Source: Cymodocea nodosa
Taxonomy: Eukaryota; Streptophyta; Magnoliopsida; Alismatales; Cymodoceaceae
NCBI GenBank assembly: GCA_036874045.1
Contig: JAZBRI010000010.1
Span: 4,980,001 to 5,044,000 of the forward strand
Direction: 5' to 3'
DNA length: 64,000 bases
Positions 1 through 8,946 of this stretch are shown piece after piece. Made by a program: the position numbers and the translations under genes. The notes under the pieces are model-generated. The model saw only the letters and a program-made list of their open reading frames with translations. It was not told the DNA's origin and did not search any database. Position 1 is the stretch's first letter. Each line of letters begins with the position of its first letter.

Positions 1-54
1 GTCAGAGTAGAGGACTACTCGAGTTTTACTTAGTAAGAAATCAGTTTTTATGTT

Positions 55-80
55 TATATATATATATATAATAATAATAA
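55..80. repeat. TA / ATA microsatellite
   Basis: Eight TA dinucleotides (55-70) run into an ATA-type trinucleotide tract (71-80). This is a simple sequence repeat, with no evidence of function. Confidence 0.9.
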
Positions 81-125
81 AAACATTAAAAATATATATA
101 AAACATAAAAATAGTTGCAGTTCAA

Positions 126-334
126 CCGACTGGATCCATCGATATGACCAGAAAATTAAAAAAAATATTTTGGTCTGACTGAAGCATAGTATCGGTTAAA
201 CCAGAAAAAAATTGTATATTAATTTTCAGAAAAAATATTGGTTTTACCGAAACATAGTATCGGTTCAACCAAAAGAAAAATAAAAAAATAAAAAATATTT
301 GGGTCTGACCGAAGCATAGTATCAATTAAACCTG
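126..334. repeat. Imperfect minisatellite, about 62-68 bp period
   Basis: The core GCATAGTATC, or ACATAGTATC in one copy, recurs at 184, 252 and 314. Each copy is preceded by a TCTGACYGAA- or TTTACCGAA-like segment and followed by GGTTNAACC- or ATTAAACC-like sequence and an A-rich linker. A fourth, more degenerate partial copy lies around 126-150. The spacing is 68 then 62 bp. The copies have clearly diverged, unlike the near-identical 3.3-kb array to the right. It could be a decayed minisatellite or part of an old transposon end. Confidence 0.7.
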
Positions 335-400
335 TAAAAAAAAATAGAAAAACTATTCTCTGTAATATTTTTATTATTATATTTGCTTGTACGGGGAGTC

Positions 401-424
401 CGTTGAGTTACGCTTAACTCAACG
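401..424. repeat. Perfect inverted repeat, 10-bp arms, 4-base loop
   Basis: CGTTGAGTTA at 401-410 is followed by the loop CGCT (411-414) and the exact reverse complement TAACTCAACG at 415-424. Related fragments recur just downstream (CTCCGTTAAG, TTGAGTTAGTCAACGAGC at about 431-460), so this segment has been locally shuffled or duplicated. A role as a transposon-end hairpin is possible but unsupported. Confidence 0.75.
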
Positions 425-464
425 AGCATACTCCGTTAAGTCTTGAGTTAGTCAACGAGCTTAG

Positions 465-512
465 TCACCAATCATCGGAGGTCACCACCATAATCACCAA
501 TCATCGGAGGTC
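465..512. repeat. 19-bp direct repeat
   Basis: The same 19 bases, beginning TCACCAATCATC and ending GGAGGTC, occur at 465-483 and 494-512, starting 29 bp apart. This is probably a small local duplication. Confidence 0.85.
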
Positions 513-1334
513 TGTGAGGATACTTGCCTGATGTCGGGTCGATTCCGAGCCAAACATAGTGCTTGACAACCACTGTGAGGAGTGATCGCGTCGCGGGAAG
601 GGAAGACATTTTCACCAAGCGCCGACTCATATTTCAGGAGATCGTAAAGCTTTTAGCCTTGGCTTCAAGTTGATGCTTGTATGCTGAAGAGGAGGTCATC
701 TTGCAATTCTGGACTCACGATTCTATAGGGAGAGGAGACAGAATTGTAAGTGGTTCAATTTTCAGTGGTGTAATCGCCTTGCAAGTAGTGTCGGAAGTAT
801 TTACTATCAAGTGAAATTACTTTACATTTCACCTTTCGCCCATCACATAAAAACAAAAATACCAAAAACAATTTATCTTTTTTGTATGTTGTATTTGAGT
901 GTTGTATCGTGATTAATGTTATCTGTATCAGTTTTATGATTGTTTTATGTTAGTTTTAATTTTACAGTTTACTAAAATTGGTTTGTACAAAACAACTTAA
1001 AAATTTCAATGGTTACTGTTTGAATCATCTGAATGTTATTATTGCATAATGATAAATCTAATGTTAACTAGCATTAAAAAGCTTAATTGATGTTATTTAC
1101 AATCATCTAAGCCGAATCACACAAAAACATTTTGGACTTTTCTTGATAAACAACAAAATTAAATATATCAGATCGTCTTTTATGTATTTTAATGTAACTA
1201 ACATGATGCAAAGGAGACATCCTTCTTTTCAGGTAGTAAGGCAAGAAATTAATGATAAATTGTTTGGATTTGTTCAAACACAAAGAACTGTAGGAGAAAA
1301 CCCAAGTAAAATGTAGTGGCACATTCCCACACAA

Positions 1335-1920
1335 CTCTCAACATTACTTTTCAAGTTACATAAATAAAATTGTGTGGTTGTGGAAATGCGTGATGAATTC
1401 CATGGTGTCCTCCATGTTTTCATTCACTTTTGGAACCAACATTGCAATAAGAACCGCTTATAGGTATAAAGGTGACGACATCTTCAGGGTTGAGATCAAG
1501 ATCTTGCTGTGAGATTCCATCTTAACTTCGAAAAAATCCTTCATGATGATGTCACAACTCCTATCTCCTCTCAACAAAATTGTACTACTCCTGGTTTTAA
1601 TTTACCGTTTGGCTCTCCCTAACTAAAAAGATTTGACCTACATTGAAATGTAAATTTCCTCAAAGTGTATAATAAATTAAATCGATGATTAGAACCAATA
1701 TTAAAAATAATTCTAGCAACATAGATGCTACCACGATCTTTATTGATTGTTTAATAGTTATCGTGTTGAGTAGACAGATGAAGCATCGTGCAATCCAAGA
1801 CTACATTATAATGATTACTTAAAAATTAAACAACAAAAAACAAATTGGATGTTTGGAAACGATTCTTAAAACTCGATCAAATCCAATTAAAATAGTGAAA
1901 TTCCTGATGTTATATTTCAC
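1335..1920 (+). promoter_or_regulatory. Upstream region of the glycine-rich protein gene, unit 1
   Basis: This is about 590 bp of AT-rich, apparently non-coding DNA before the TATA box, repeated in every unit at +3,315-bp steps. A CCAAT element lies at 1883-1887, 34 bp before the TATA box, and a TGACG core (bound by TGA/bZIP factors in plants) at 1473-1477. These short motifs occur often by chance, so only the position of the CCAAT element adds weight. Unit 5 differs here by one base (C at 14688 where unit 1 has T at 1428). Confidence 0.45.
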
Positions 1921-1928
1921 TATAAATA
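1921..1928 (+). promoter_or_regulatory. TATA box, unit 1
   Basis: TATAAATA lies 84 bp before the ATG at 2005. With plant initiation usually 25-35 bp downstream, transcription would start near 1950, giving a 5' leader of about 50-55 bases with no upstream ATG. The same box sits 84 bp before each of the other 18 genes. Confidence 0.75.
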
Positions 1929-2004
1929 CGTGCCCTTTATTTGTCCCTTTCAACGAAAAGGAAAATACTGTGTACCATTCATTCAAGTCTATAGATTCAC
2001 TAAC

Positions 2005-2316
2005 ATGGCAAACCCTAAGGCGATCCTTCTCGTTCTCATGGTTGTGCTTTGCATAGGCATGACCATGGGTGCTCGTAGTTTGGAGGTGGGGGGTGAAGGA
2101 GGTGGCAGTGGGGGAGGACGAGCAAGAGCTTCTGATGGTGCATCTGCTGCGGGATTTGGATTTGGAGGTGGACGTGGGGGTGGGTATGACGACAATGGGA
2201 ACTGGGTAGGAGGTGGTGGGAGAGGTGGTGGTGGTGGCTTGGTAACTTCAATACCTGGAGGTAGAGGAGCTGCTCGTGGTGGTGGTGATGGATGGGGTGA
2301 AGGATGGAAGCCTTGA
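2005..2316 (+). CDS. Secreted glycine-rich protein, copy 1
   Basis: This 103-residue single-exon protein starts at the first ATG after the TATA box, in a strong context (A at -3, G at +4). An upstream in-frame extension to 1930 would need a GTG start and is rejected. Residues 1-22 form a signal peptide: a short polar N-terminus with K5, a hydrophobic core at 7-17 (ILLVLMVVLCI), and likely cleavage after G22 or A23. The mature part (23-103) is about 44% glycine (36 of 81 residues) in GG/GGG runs interspersed with R, plus aromatics F51, F53, Y61, W67, W97 and W101. It has no cysteine and ends GWGEGWKP. By analogy to plant secreted glycine-rich proteins it likely acts in the cell wall or apoplast, as structure or defence. 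There is no RNA-binding domain and no cysteine-rich tail. I do not recognise a named orthologue. AATAAA lies 65 bases past the stop. Confidence 0.88.
   Translation: MANPKAILLVLMVVLCIGMTMGARSLEVGGEGGGSGGGRARASDGASAAGFGFGGGRGGGYDDNGNWVGGGGRGGGGGLVTSIPGGRGAARGGGDGWGEGWKP
2082..2252 (+). other. G-run cluster in the coding strand, possible G-quadruplex region
   Basis: The glycine codons place many G runs on the non-template strand: six Gs at 2088-2093, five at 2110-2114, five at 2176-2180, then GGG at 2182, 2197, 2204 and 2218, with many GG pairs between. Some sets fit a G-quadruplex pattern, one with a 12-base loop. It recurs in every unit and is the most GC-rich, strand-asymmetric part of an AT-rich repeat. 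Structure formation is inferred, not shown. Confidence 0.45.
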
Positions 2317-2380
2317 GAATTACTTTCGTAAACAAATATGTTCCAATCACATTGTCGAAGTCAAATGTGGAGTCCCTTTC

Positions 2381-2386
2381 AATAAA
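2381..2386 (+). terminator. Poly(A) signal AATAAA, unit 1
   Basis: A canonical AATAAA hexamer lies 65 bases after the stop codon, at the right distance for a short 3' UTR. It sits at the same offset in all 19 copies (CDS start + 376). Confidence 0.6.
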
Positions 2387-2484
2387 GTGCTACACGAGTA
2401 GTGCAACATTACAATGTTTTATTTGCACAATAATGTCGTAACAATCATGTTGCAATTTTTAATTCCGTCAATGAATATTTTTCT

Positions 2485-2498
2485 CTTGTTGCAACAAG
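2485..2498. repeat. 14-bp perfect palindrome in 3' spacer
   Basis: CTTGTTGCAACAAG is its own reverse complement. The surrounding 2,400-2,600 stretch is rich in GTTGC/GCAAC and CGACAAC-like words in both orientations, including TGCAACAT at 2402-2409 and its complement at 2447-2454. This could be a decayed small inverted-repeat element, but no clear ends were found. Confidence 0.5.
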
Positions 2499-3774
2499 TT
2501 CAATTTTACTTTTCTACATATTTGAGTAATACGGTGAGAACTTCAAATGAATGTTGTAACCAACAACTTTGGCACAAGGCATCGACAACTTAAGAAATTT
2601 TTTTGAAAATCCATTCAACTTGTGACATTCGATGCTTGCACGTACGACAACATTCAAGCGTAACTGACTTACACTTTCTCTTCCAATTTTCATTTCAAAT
2701 CACCTATACCAAACTTCGTCCTCCAACCATTTCATCCGCTAGCATACACCTCAATTTTCTTATATTTTCAATAGAAGGTAACCCTATTCTGCTTCCAAAT
2801 GTTGTTGAATTTCTTGGTGCTGGTAATGAATATTTTAAATTATAATGTGATTTTAGTTTGTAATCGAAACTATTCCCCATCAATATGTTTCGAGAGTTTA
2901 TTCCATAGATTCACACGATCACTCAGTATTTCAATATTTTCCCAAGTTTAAGTTTTTCAACAACTTATCGAATGCTGCTTCGTCGCCAATTTTGAAGCAA
3001 TAGATCTCTTCTTAACAATTTTAAAATTTAGAAGTAATTGCAGCCTTCAAAGTGAAGTATTTCTAGAAAACTTAGTTGCGGGGAATTCTCTTGTGTAGCA
3101 TCCAACTACAGAAATTGCTAGATTAACTGTCATATTTAGTACACTTTCTATGCTACCCATTGAGTATTAGTTGATAATTTTTGTTTTAAAGGCCTTAAGA
3201 TATGCCTTTTTAAGCGAGGTAACAGTCGTAGAGTTTAATCACGACATCCATCACGAGCCTACTATCGGCTTTTCCCCTTTCCATGTCGCAATTTTGATAT
3301 TTATCTCGTCGCATACATTGTCTTGTATTAAATCAATCACAAATCTGATTTGTTTTTTAACTCTTATTTTGCCTTTGTTCAGTTTGAGGAAATGACTTAC
3401 TAGACTATTACAATGTACATGGTACACTCTTGTTACTTTACCTAATTAAAACTTTGACAACTCCAACATTATTATTCTTCCTAAACCACAAATGAGTCAT
3501 GACATCAATTGTTCGAGGTTGAGGTGCTAATACGTAAATTTCCACCAAAGTTAACGTGACGCAGAGTAACAAAAACTAAATTTTCAGATTCAATTAAGCT
3601 AAGGTTAACTATTTCTTAAATAGGAAGGTTTTCTCCAACATTTCTTTTCTTCATCCCTAAACCACAACGTTCAATCTAGTCACAACACTACTTTAGTTGT
3701 AGAGCATCAAGTCTCTTGTTGCACCTACTATTCATTGTCTACAAAATTTGTGGGAAAGAAAGAAAACGAAGAAG

Positions 3775-3858
3775 ATGGTGAAAAAAGGGATGATGCATAT
3801 GCATGACATTGTGTTCTTCCCCACTGTTCGTTTGACTTTCTTCAATCTTGTGTCGTAA
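3775..3858 (+). CDS. Possible 27-residue small ORF in the spacer, unit 1
   Basis: An ATG in a strong context (A at -3, G at +4) follows a purine-rich, leader-like stretch (about 3751-3774) and opens a 27-codon frame ending at TAA 3856-3858. The peptide begins MVKKGMMHMHDI and ends RLTFFNLVS. No TATA box or poly(A) signal is well placed; a weak TTAAATAG lies about 160 bp upstream. The frame spans a 12-bp palindrome at 3793-3804. It is present once per unit, but identity among units says nothing about selection because the whole repeat is identical. It may be a chance frame or the remnant of a first exon. Confidence 0.12.
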   Translation: MVKKGMMHMHDIVFFPTVRLTFFNLVS

Positions 3859-4358
3859 AAGGAGGATTGTGGCACCCATTGTTTTTCACCATCATTATCT
3901 TAAATCCTGAAAGGAAATATAAAAACAAAAATGATGTGATTTAGGTGGGCACAGAATGAGTTGTCCACTTCTCTTTCCACTTTTGTTTTATGCAATAGAA
4001 GGCACCCATGGGGTTGTCTTCCTGCCAGTCTTCTTCATCATTTCCTTTTAGATCGCTTGACTATAATAGGATAATATGTACAAATGTAATAATTTATGCA
4101 GAGCATGTCGCACTAATATTTATGTACGATGAGGAAAATCCTTGAATTTCGTATGTACTGAGATGTGGGTACAAAAAATTTGAAATGGCAATTTAGACTT
4201 ATATGATAATAGATATTTGTCCAATCTATTATTTCCTAAAGTGCCCCTTCGGATATGTGACACACATAAATTTGCATAGACTTTTAAATTATCAGATATG
4301 CAAAGACATATACTTAAACTATCTAAGATATTGAAATACTCATTGTTAGGTGTATAAA

Positions 4359-4631
4359 ATGTCCAAATATGGCATGCAGCATTTAGGGACAAATTTTCTA
4401 AGCATACTTACGATTTTCTTTCTAAGCCGAATCACACAAAAACATTTTGGACTTTTCTTGATAAACAACAAAATTAAATATATCAGATCGTCTTTTATGT
4501 ATTTTAATGTAACTAACATGATGCAAAGGAGACATCCTTCTTTTCAGGTAGTAAGGCAAGAAATTAATGATAAATTGTTTGGATTTGTTCAAACACAAAG
4601 AACTGTAGGAGAAAACCCAAGTAAAATGTAG
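4359..4631 (+). CDS. Doubtful 90-residue ORF crossing the unit 1 / unit 2 junction
   Basis: This ATG frame begins in the last 62 bases of unit 1 and continues into unit 2, so it exists only because units are joined head-to-tail. It recurs at 18 junctions and is absent at the left edge of the array. The peptide is rich in I, F, K and N, has a weakly hydrophobic stretch (ILTIFFL, about residues 18-24), and matches no family I know. No promoter or poly(A) signal is obvious. Three copies encode S and the rest N at one position because of the G/A variant, so it tolerates change. It is most likely a chance frame. Confidence 0.08.
   Translation: MSKYGMQHLGTNFLSILTIFFLSRITQKHFGLFLINNKIKYIRSSFMYFNVTNMMQRRHPSFQVVRQEINDKLFGFVQTQRTVGENPSKM
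4402..4402. other. G variant in unit 1
   Basis: Reads AAGCAT, where most units read AAACAT, 19 bases before the end of the unit. The same G is at 24292 (unit 7) and 27607 (unit 8). Confidence 0.9.
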
Positions 4632-5319
4632 TGGCACATTCCCACACAACTCTCAACATTACTTTTCAAGTTACATAAATAAAATTGTGTGGTTGTGGAA
4701 ATGCGTGATGAATTCCATGGTGTCCTCCATGTTTTCATTCACTTTTGGAACCAACATTGCAATAAGAACCGCTTATAGGTATAAAGGTGACGACATCTTC
4801 AGGGTTGAGATCAAGATCTTGCTGTGAGATTCCATCTTAACTTCGAAAAAATCCTTCATGATGATGTCACAACTCCTATCTCCTCTCAACAAAATTGTAC
4901 TACTCCTGGTTTTAATTTACCGTTTGGCTCTCCCTAACTAAAAAGATTTGACCTACATTGAAATGTAAATTTCCTCAAAGTGTATAATAAATTAAATCGA
5001 TGATTAGAACCAATATTAAAAATAATTCTAGCAACATAGATGCTACCACGATCTTTATTGATTGTTTAATAGTTATCGTGTTGAGTAGACAGATGAAGCA
5101 TCGTGCAATCCAAGACTACATTATAATGATTACTTAAAAATTAAACAACAAAAAACAAATTGGATGTTTGGAAACGATTCTTAAAACTCGATCAAATCCA
5201 ATTAAAATAGTGAAATTCCTGATGTTATATTTCACTATAAATACGTGCCCTTTATTTGTCCCTTTCAACGAAAAGGAAAATACTGTGTACCATTCATTCA
5301 AGTCTATAGATTCACTAAC

Positions 5320-5631
5320 ATGGCAAACCCTAAGGCGATCCTTCTCGTTCTCATGGTTGTGCTTTGCATAGGCATGACCATGGGTGCTCGTAGTTTGGAG
5401 GTGGGGGGTGAAGGAGGTGGCAGTGGGGGAGGACGAGCAAGAGCTTCTGATGGTGCATCTGCTGCGGGATTTGGATTTGGAGGTGGACGTGGGGGTGGGT
5501 ATGACGACAATGGGAACTGGGTAGGAGGTGGTGGGAGAGGTGGTGGTGGTGGCTTGGTAACTTCAATACCTGGAGGTAGAGGAGCTGCTCGTGGTGGTGG
5601 TGATGGATGGGGTGAAGGATGGAAGCCTTGA
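5320..5631 (+). CDS. Secreted glycine-rich protein, copy 2
   Basis: Lies in unit 2 (4421-7735) and encodes the same 103 residues as copy 1, with TATA at 5236 and AATAAA at 5696. It is the first copy with array sequence on both sides. Its unit ends with the common A variant (AAACAT), unlike unit 1. Confidence 0.88.
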   Translation: MANPKAILLVLMVVLCIGMTMGARSLEVGGEGGGSGGGRARASDGASAAGFGFGGGRGGGYDDNGNWVGGGGRGGGGGLVTSIPGGRGAARGGGDGWGEGWKP

Positions 5632-8600
5632 GAATTACTTTCGTAAACAAATATGTTCCAATCACATTGTCGAAGTCAAATGTGGAGTCCCTTTCAATAA
5701 AGTGCTACACGAGTAGTGCAACATTACAATGTTTTATTTGCACAATAATGTCGTAACAATCATGTTGCAATTTTTAATTCCGTCAATGAATATTTTTCTC
5801 TTGTTGCAACAAGTTCAATTTTACTTTTCTACATATTTGAGTAATACGGTGAGAACTTCAAATGAATGTTGTAACCAACAACTTTGGCACAAGGCATCGA
5901 CAACTTAAGAAATTTTTTTGAAAATCCATTCAACTTGTGACATTCGATGCTTGCACGTACGACAACATTCAAGCGTAACTGACTTACACTTTCTCTTCCA
6001 ATTTTCATTTCAAATCACCTATACCAAACTTCGTCCTCCAACCATTTCATCCGCTAGCATACACCTCAATTTTCTTATATTTTCAATAGAAGGTAACCCT
6101 ATTCTGCTTCCAAATGTTGTTGAATTTCTTGGTGCTGGTAATGAATATTTTAAATTATAATGTGATTTTAGTTTGTAATCGAAACTATTCCCCATCAATA
6201 TGTTTCGAGAGTTTATTCCATAGATTCACACGATCACTCAGTATTTCAATATTTTCCCAAGTTTAAGTTTTTCAACAACTTATCGAATGCTGCTTCGTCG
6301 CCAATTTTGAAGCAATAGATCTCTTCTTAACAATTTTAAAATTTAGAAGTAATTGCAGCCTTCAAAGTGAAGTATTTCTAGAAAACTTAGTTGCGGGGAA
6401 TTCTCTTGTGTAGCATCCAACTACAGAAATTGCTAGATTAACTGTCATATTTAGTACACTTTCTATGCTACCCATTGAGTATTAGTTGATAATTTTTGTT
6501 TTAAAGGCCTTAAGATATGCCTTTTTAAGCGAGGTAACAGTCGTAGAGTTTAATCACGACATCCATCACGAGCCTACTATCGGCTTTTCCCCTTTCCATG
6601 TCGCAATTTTGATATTTATCTCGTCGCATACATTGTCTTGTATTAAATCAATCACAAATCTGATTTGTTTTTTAACTCTTATTTTGCCTTTGTTCAGTTT
6701 GAGGAAATGACTTACTAGACTATTACAATGTACATGGTACACTCTTGTTACTTTACCTAATTAAAACTTTGACAACTCCAACATTATTATTCTTCCTAAA
6801 CCACAAATGAGTCATGACATCAATTGTTCGAGGTTGAGGTGCTAATACGTAAATTTCCACCAAAGTTAACGTGACGCAGAGTAACAAAAACTAAATTTTC
6901 AGATTCAATTAAGCTAAGGTTAACTATTTCTTAAATAGGAAGGTTTTCTCCAACATTTCTTTTCTTCATCCCTAAACCACAACGTTCAATCTAGTCACAA
7001 CACTACTTTAGTTGTAGAGCATCAAGTCTCTTGTTGCACCTACTATTCATTGTCTACAAAATTTGTGGGAAAGAAAGAAAACGAAGAAGATGGTGAAAAA
7101 AGGGATGATGCATATGCATGACATTGTGTTCTTCCCCACTGTTCGTTTGACTTTCTTCAATCTTGTGTCGTAAAAGGAGGATTGTGGCACCCATTGTTTT
7201 TCACCATCATTATCTTAAATCCTGAAAGGAAATATAAAAACAAAAATGATGTGATTTAGGTGGGCACAGAATGAGTTGTCCACTTCTCTTTCCACTTTTG
7301 TTTTATGCAATAGAAGGCACCCATGGGGTTGTCTTCCTGCCAGTCTTCTTCATCATTTCCTTTTAGATCGCTTGACTATAATAGGATAATATGTACAAAT
7401 GTAATAATTTATGCAGAGCATGTCGCACTAATATTTATGTACGATGAGGAAAATCCTTGAATTTCGTATGTACTGAGATGTGGGTACAAAAAATTTGAAA
7501 TGGCAATTTAGACTTATATGATAATAGATATTTGTCCAATCTATTATTTCCTAAAGTGCCCCTTCGGATATGTGACACACATAAATTTGCATAGACTTTT
7601 AAATTATCAGATATGCAAAGACATATACTTAAACTATCTAAGATATTGAAATACTCATTGTTAGGTGTATAAAATGTCCAAATATGGCATGCAGCATTTA
7701 GGGACAAATTTTCTAAACATACTTACGATTTTCTTTCTAAGCCGAATCACACAAAAACATTTTGGACTTTTCTTGATAAACAACAAAATTAAATATATCA
7801 GATCGTCTTTTATGTATTTTAATGTAACTAACATGATGCAAAGGAGACATCCTTCTTTTCAGGTAGTAAGGCAAGAAATTAATGATAAATTGTTTGGATT
7901 TGTTCAAACACAAAGAACTGTAGGAGAAAACCCAAGTAAAATGTAGTGGCACATTCCCACACAACTCTCAACATTACTTTTCAAGTTACATAAATAAAAT
8001 TGTGTGGTTGTGGAAATGCGTGATGAATTCCATGGTGTCCTCCATGTTTTCATTCACTTTTGGAACCAACATTGCAATAAGAACCGCTTATAGGTATAAA
8101 GGTGACGACATCTTCAGGGTTGAGATCAAGATCTTGCTGTGAGATTCCATCTTAACTTCGAAAAAATCCTTCATGATGATGTCACAACTCCTATCTCCTC
8201 TCAACAAAATTGTACTACTCCTGGTTTTAATTTACCGTTTGGCTCTCCCTAACTAAAAAGATTTGACCTACATTGAAATGTAAATTTCCTCAAAGTGTAT
8301 AATAAATTAAATCGATGATTAGAACCAATATTAAAAATAATTCTAGCAACATAGATGCTACCACGATCTTTATTGATTGTTTAATAGTTATCGTGTTGAG
8401 TAGACAGATGAAGCATCGTGCAATCCAAGACTACATTATAATGATTACTTAAAAATTAAACAACAAAAAACAAATTGGATGTTTGGAAACGATTCTTAAA
8501 ACTCGATCAAATCCAATTAAAATAGTGAAATTCCTGATGTTATATTTCACTATAAATACGTGCCCTTTATTTGTCCCTTTCAACGAAAAGGAAAATACTG

Positions 8601-8634
8601 TGTACCATTCATTCAAGTCTATAGATTCACTAAC

Positions 8635-8946
8635 ATGGCAAACCCTAAGGCGATCCTTCTCGTTCTCATGGTTGTGCTTTGCATAGGCATGACCATGGGT
8701 GCTCGTAGTTTGGAGGTGGGGGGTGAAGGAGGTGGCAGTGGGGGAGGACGAGCAAGAGCTTCTGATGGTGCATCTGCTGCGGGATTTGGATTTGGAGGTG
8801 GACGTGGGGGTGGGTATGACGACAATGGGAACTGGGTAGGAGGTGGTGGGAGAGGTGGTGGTGGTGGCTTGGTAACTTCAATACCTGGAGGTAGAGGAGC
8901 TGCTCGTGGTGGTGGTGATGGATGGGGTGAAGGATGGAAGCCTTGA
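8635..8946 (+). CDS. Secreted glycine-rich protein, copy 3
   Basis: Lies in unit 3 (7736-11050), with TATA at 8551 and AATAAA at 9011. The protein is identical to copy 1, and no difference from the consensus was seen in this unit. Confidence 0.88.
   Translation: MANPKAILLVLMVVLCIGMTMGARSLEVGGEGGGSGGGRARASDGASAAGFGFGGGRGGGYDDNGNWVGGGGRGGGGGLVTSIPGGRGAARGGGDGWGEGWKP

Larger units (their letters stand above)
1..1105. other. Unique left flank of the tandem array
   Basis: This stretch occurs once in the window and is not part of the 3,315-bp unit. It holds a TA microsatellite, short imperfect repeats, a hairpin and a 19-bp direct repeat, each listed separately. Positions 361-840 look richer in GC than the rest, which is strongly AT-rich. 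Positions 560-670 contain a short open frame with no ATG that could be a relic of coding sequence, but I recognise no family. Positions 840-1105 are AT-rich with nothing I can name. No gene is supported here. Confidence 0.8.
2387..4420. other. Spacer after the gene, unit 1
   Basis: This is about 2 kb of AT-rich DNA between the poly(A) signal and the next unit, repeated in all units. I see no family-level coding sequence. It contains a 14-bp palindrome (2485-2498), an 8-bp inverted repeat (2402-2409 with 2447-2454), a 12-bp palindrome (3793-3804) and a 27-codon ATG frame (3775-3858). Longer frames at 2603-2845 and 3171-3395 have no ATG, and the second is broken in units 13 and 17. No transposon termini or target-site duplications were recognised. 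Confidence 0.7.

Noticed and set aside
122..325. Minus-strand 67-codon frame in the left flank
   Set aside because: It begins with TTG and is made of the imperfect 65-bp repeats; its F-rich and repeated content follows from A-rich linkers.
560..672. Short open stretch in the left flank resembling coding sequence
   Set aside because: It is about 36 codons with no ATG, between stops, and without a recognisable domain or splice context. It could be an exon relic but cannot be supported.
1930..2004. 25-codon in-frame extension of the glycine-rich protein
   Set aside because: It would start at GTG, just after the TATA box and before the likely transcription start. The ATG at 2005 gives a clean signal peptide and a strong start context.
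1853..2056. 67-codon frame over the promoter and gene start
   Set aside because: It starts with TTG, its only internal ATG lies upstream of the TATA box, and it overlaps the real gene in another frame.
2036..2350. Antisense histidine-rich 104-codon frame
   Set aside because: It is the complement of the glycine-codon region with a GTG start; composition alone keeps it open. The antisense frame at 1989-2195 is the same kind of shadow.
2603..2845. 80-codon spacer frame
   Set aside because: It has a TTG start and no ATG anywhere, no recognisable domain, and no promoter context.
3171..3395. 74-codon spacer frame
   Set aside because: It has a TTG start and no ATG, and a one-base insertion breaks it in units 13 and 17.
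4120..4392. Minus-strand 90-codon frame at the unit end
   Set aside because: It has a TTG start in AT-rich DNA, no family resemblance and no promoter. The minus-strand 75-codon frame at 4422-4649 fails for the same reasons.
1106..4420. LTR retrotransposon or DNA transposon as the repeat unit
   Set aside because: No long terminal repeats, terminal inverted repeats, target-site duplications, or transposase or polyprotein frames were seen in the unit.
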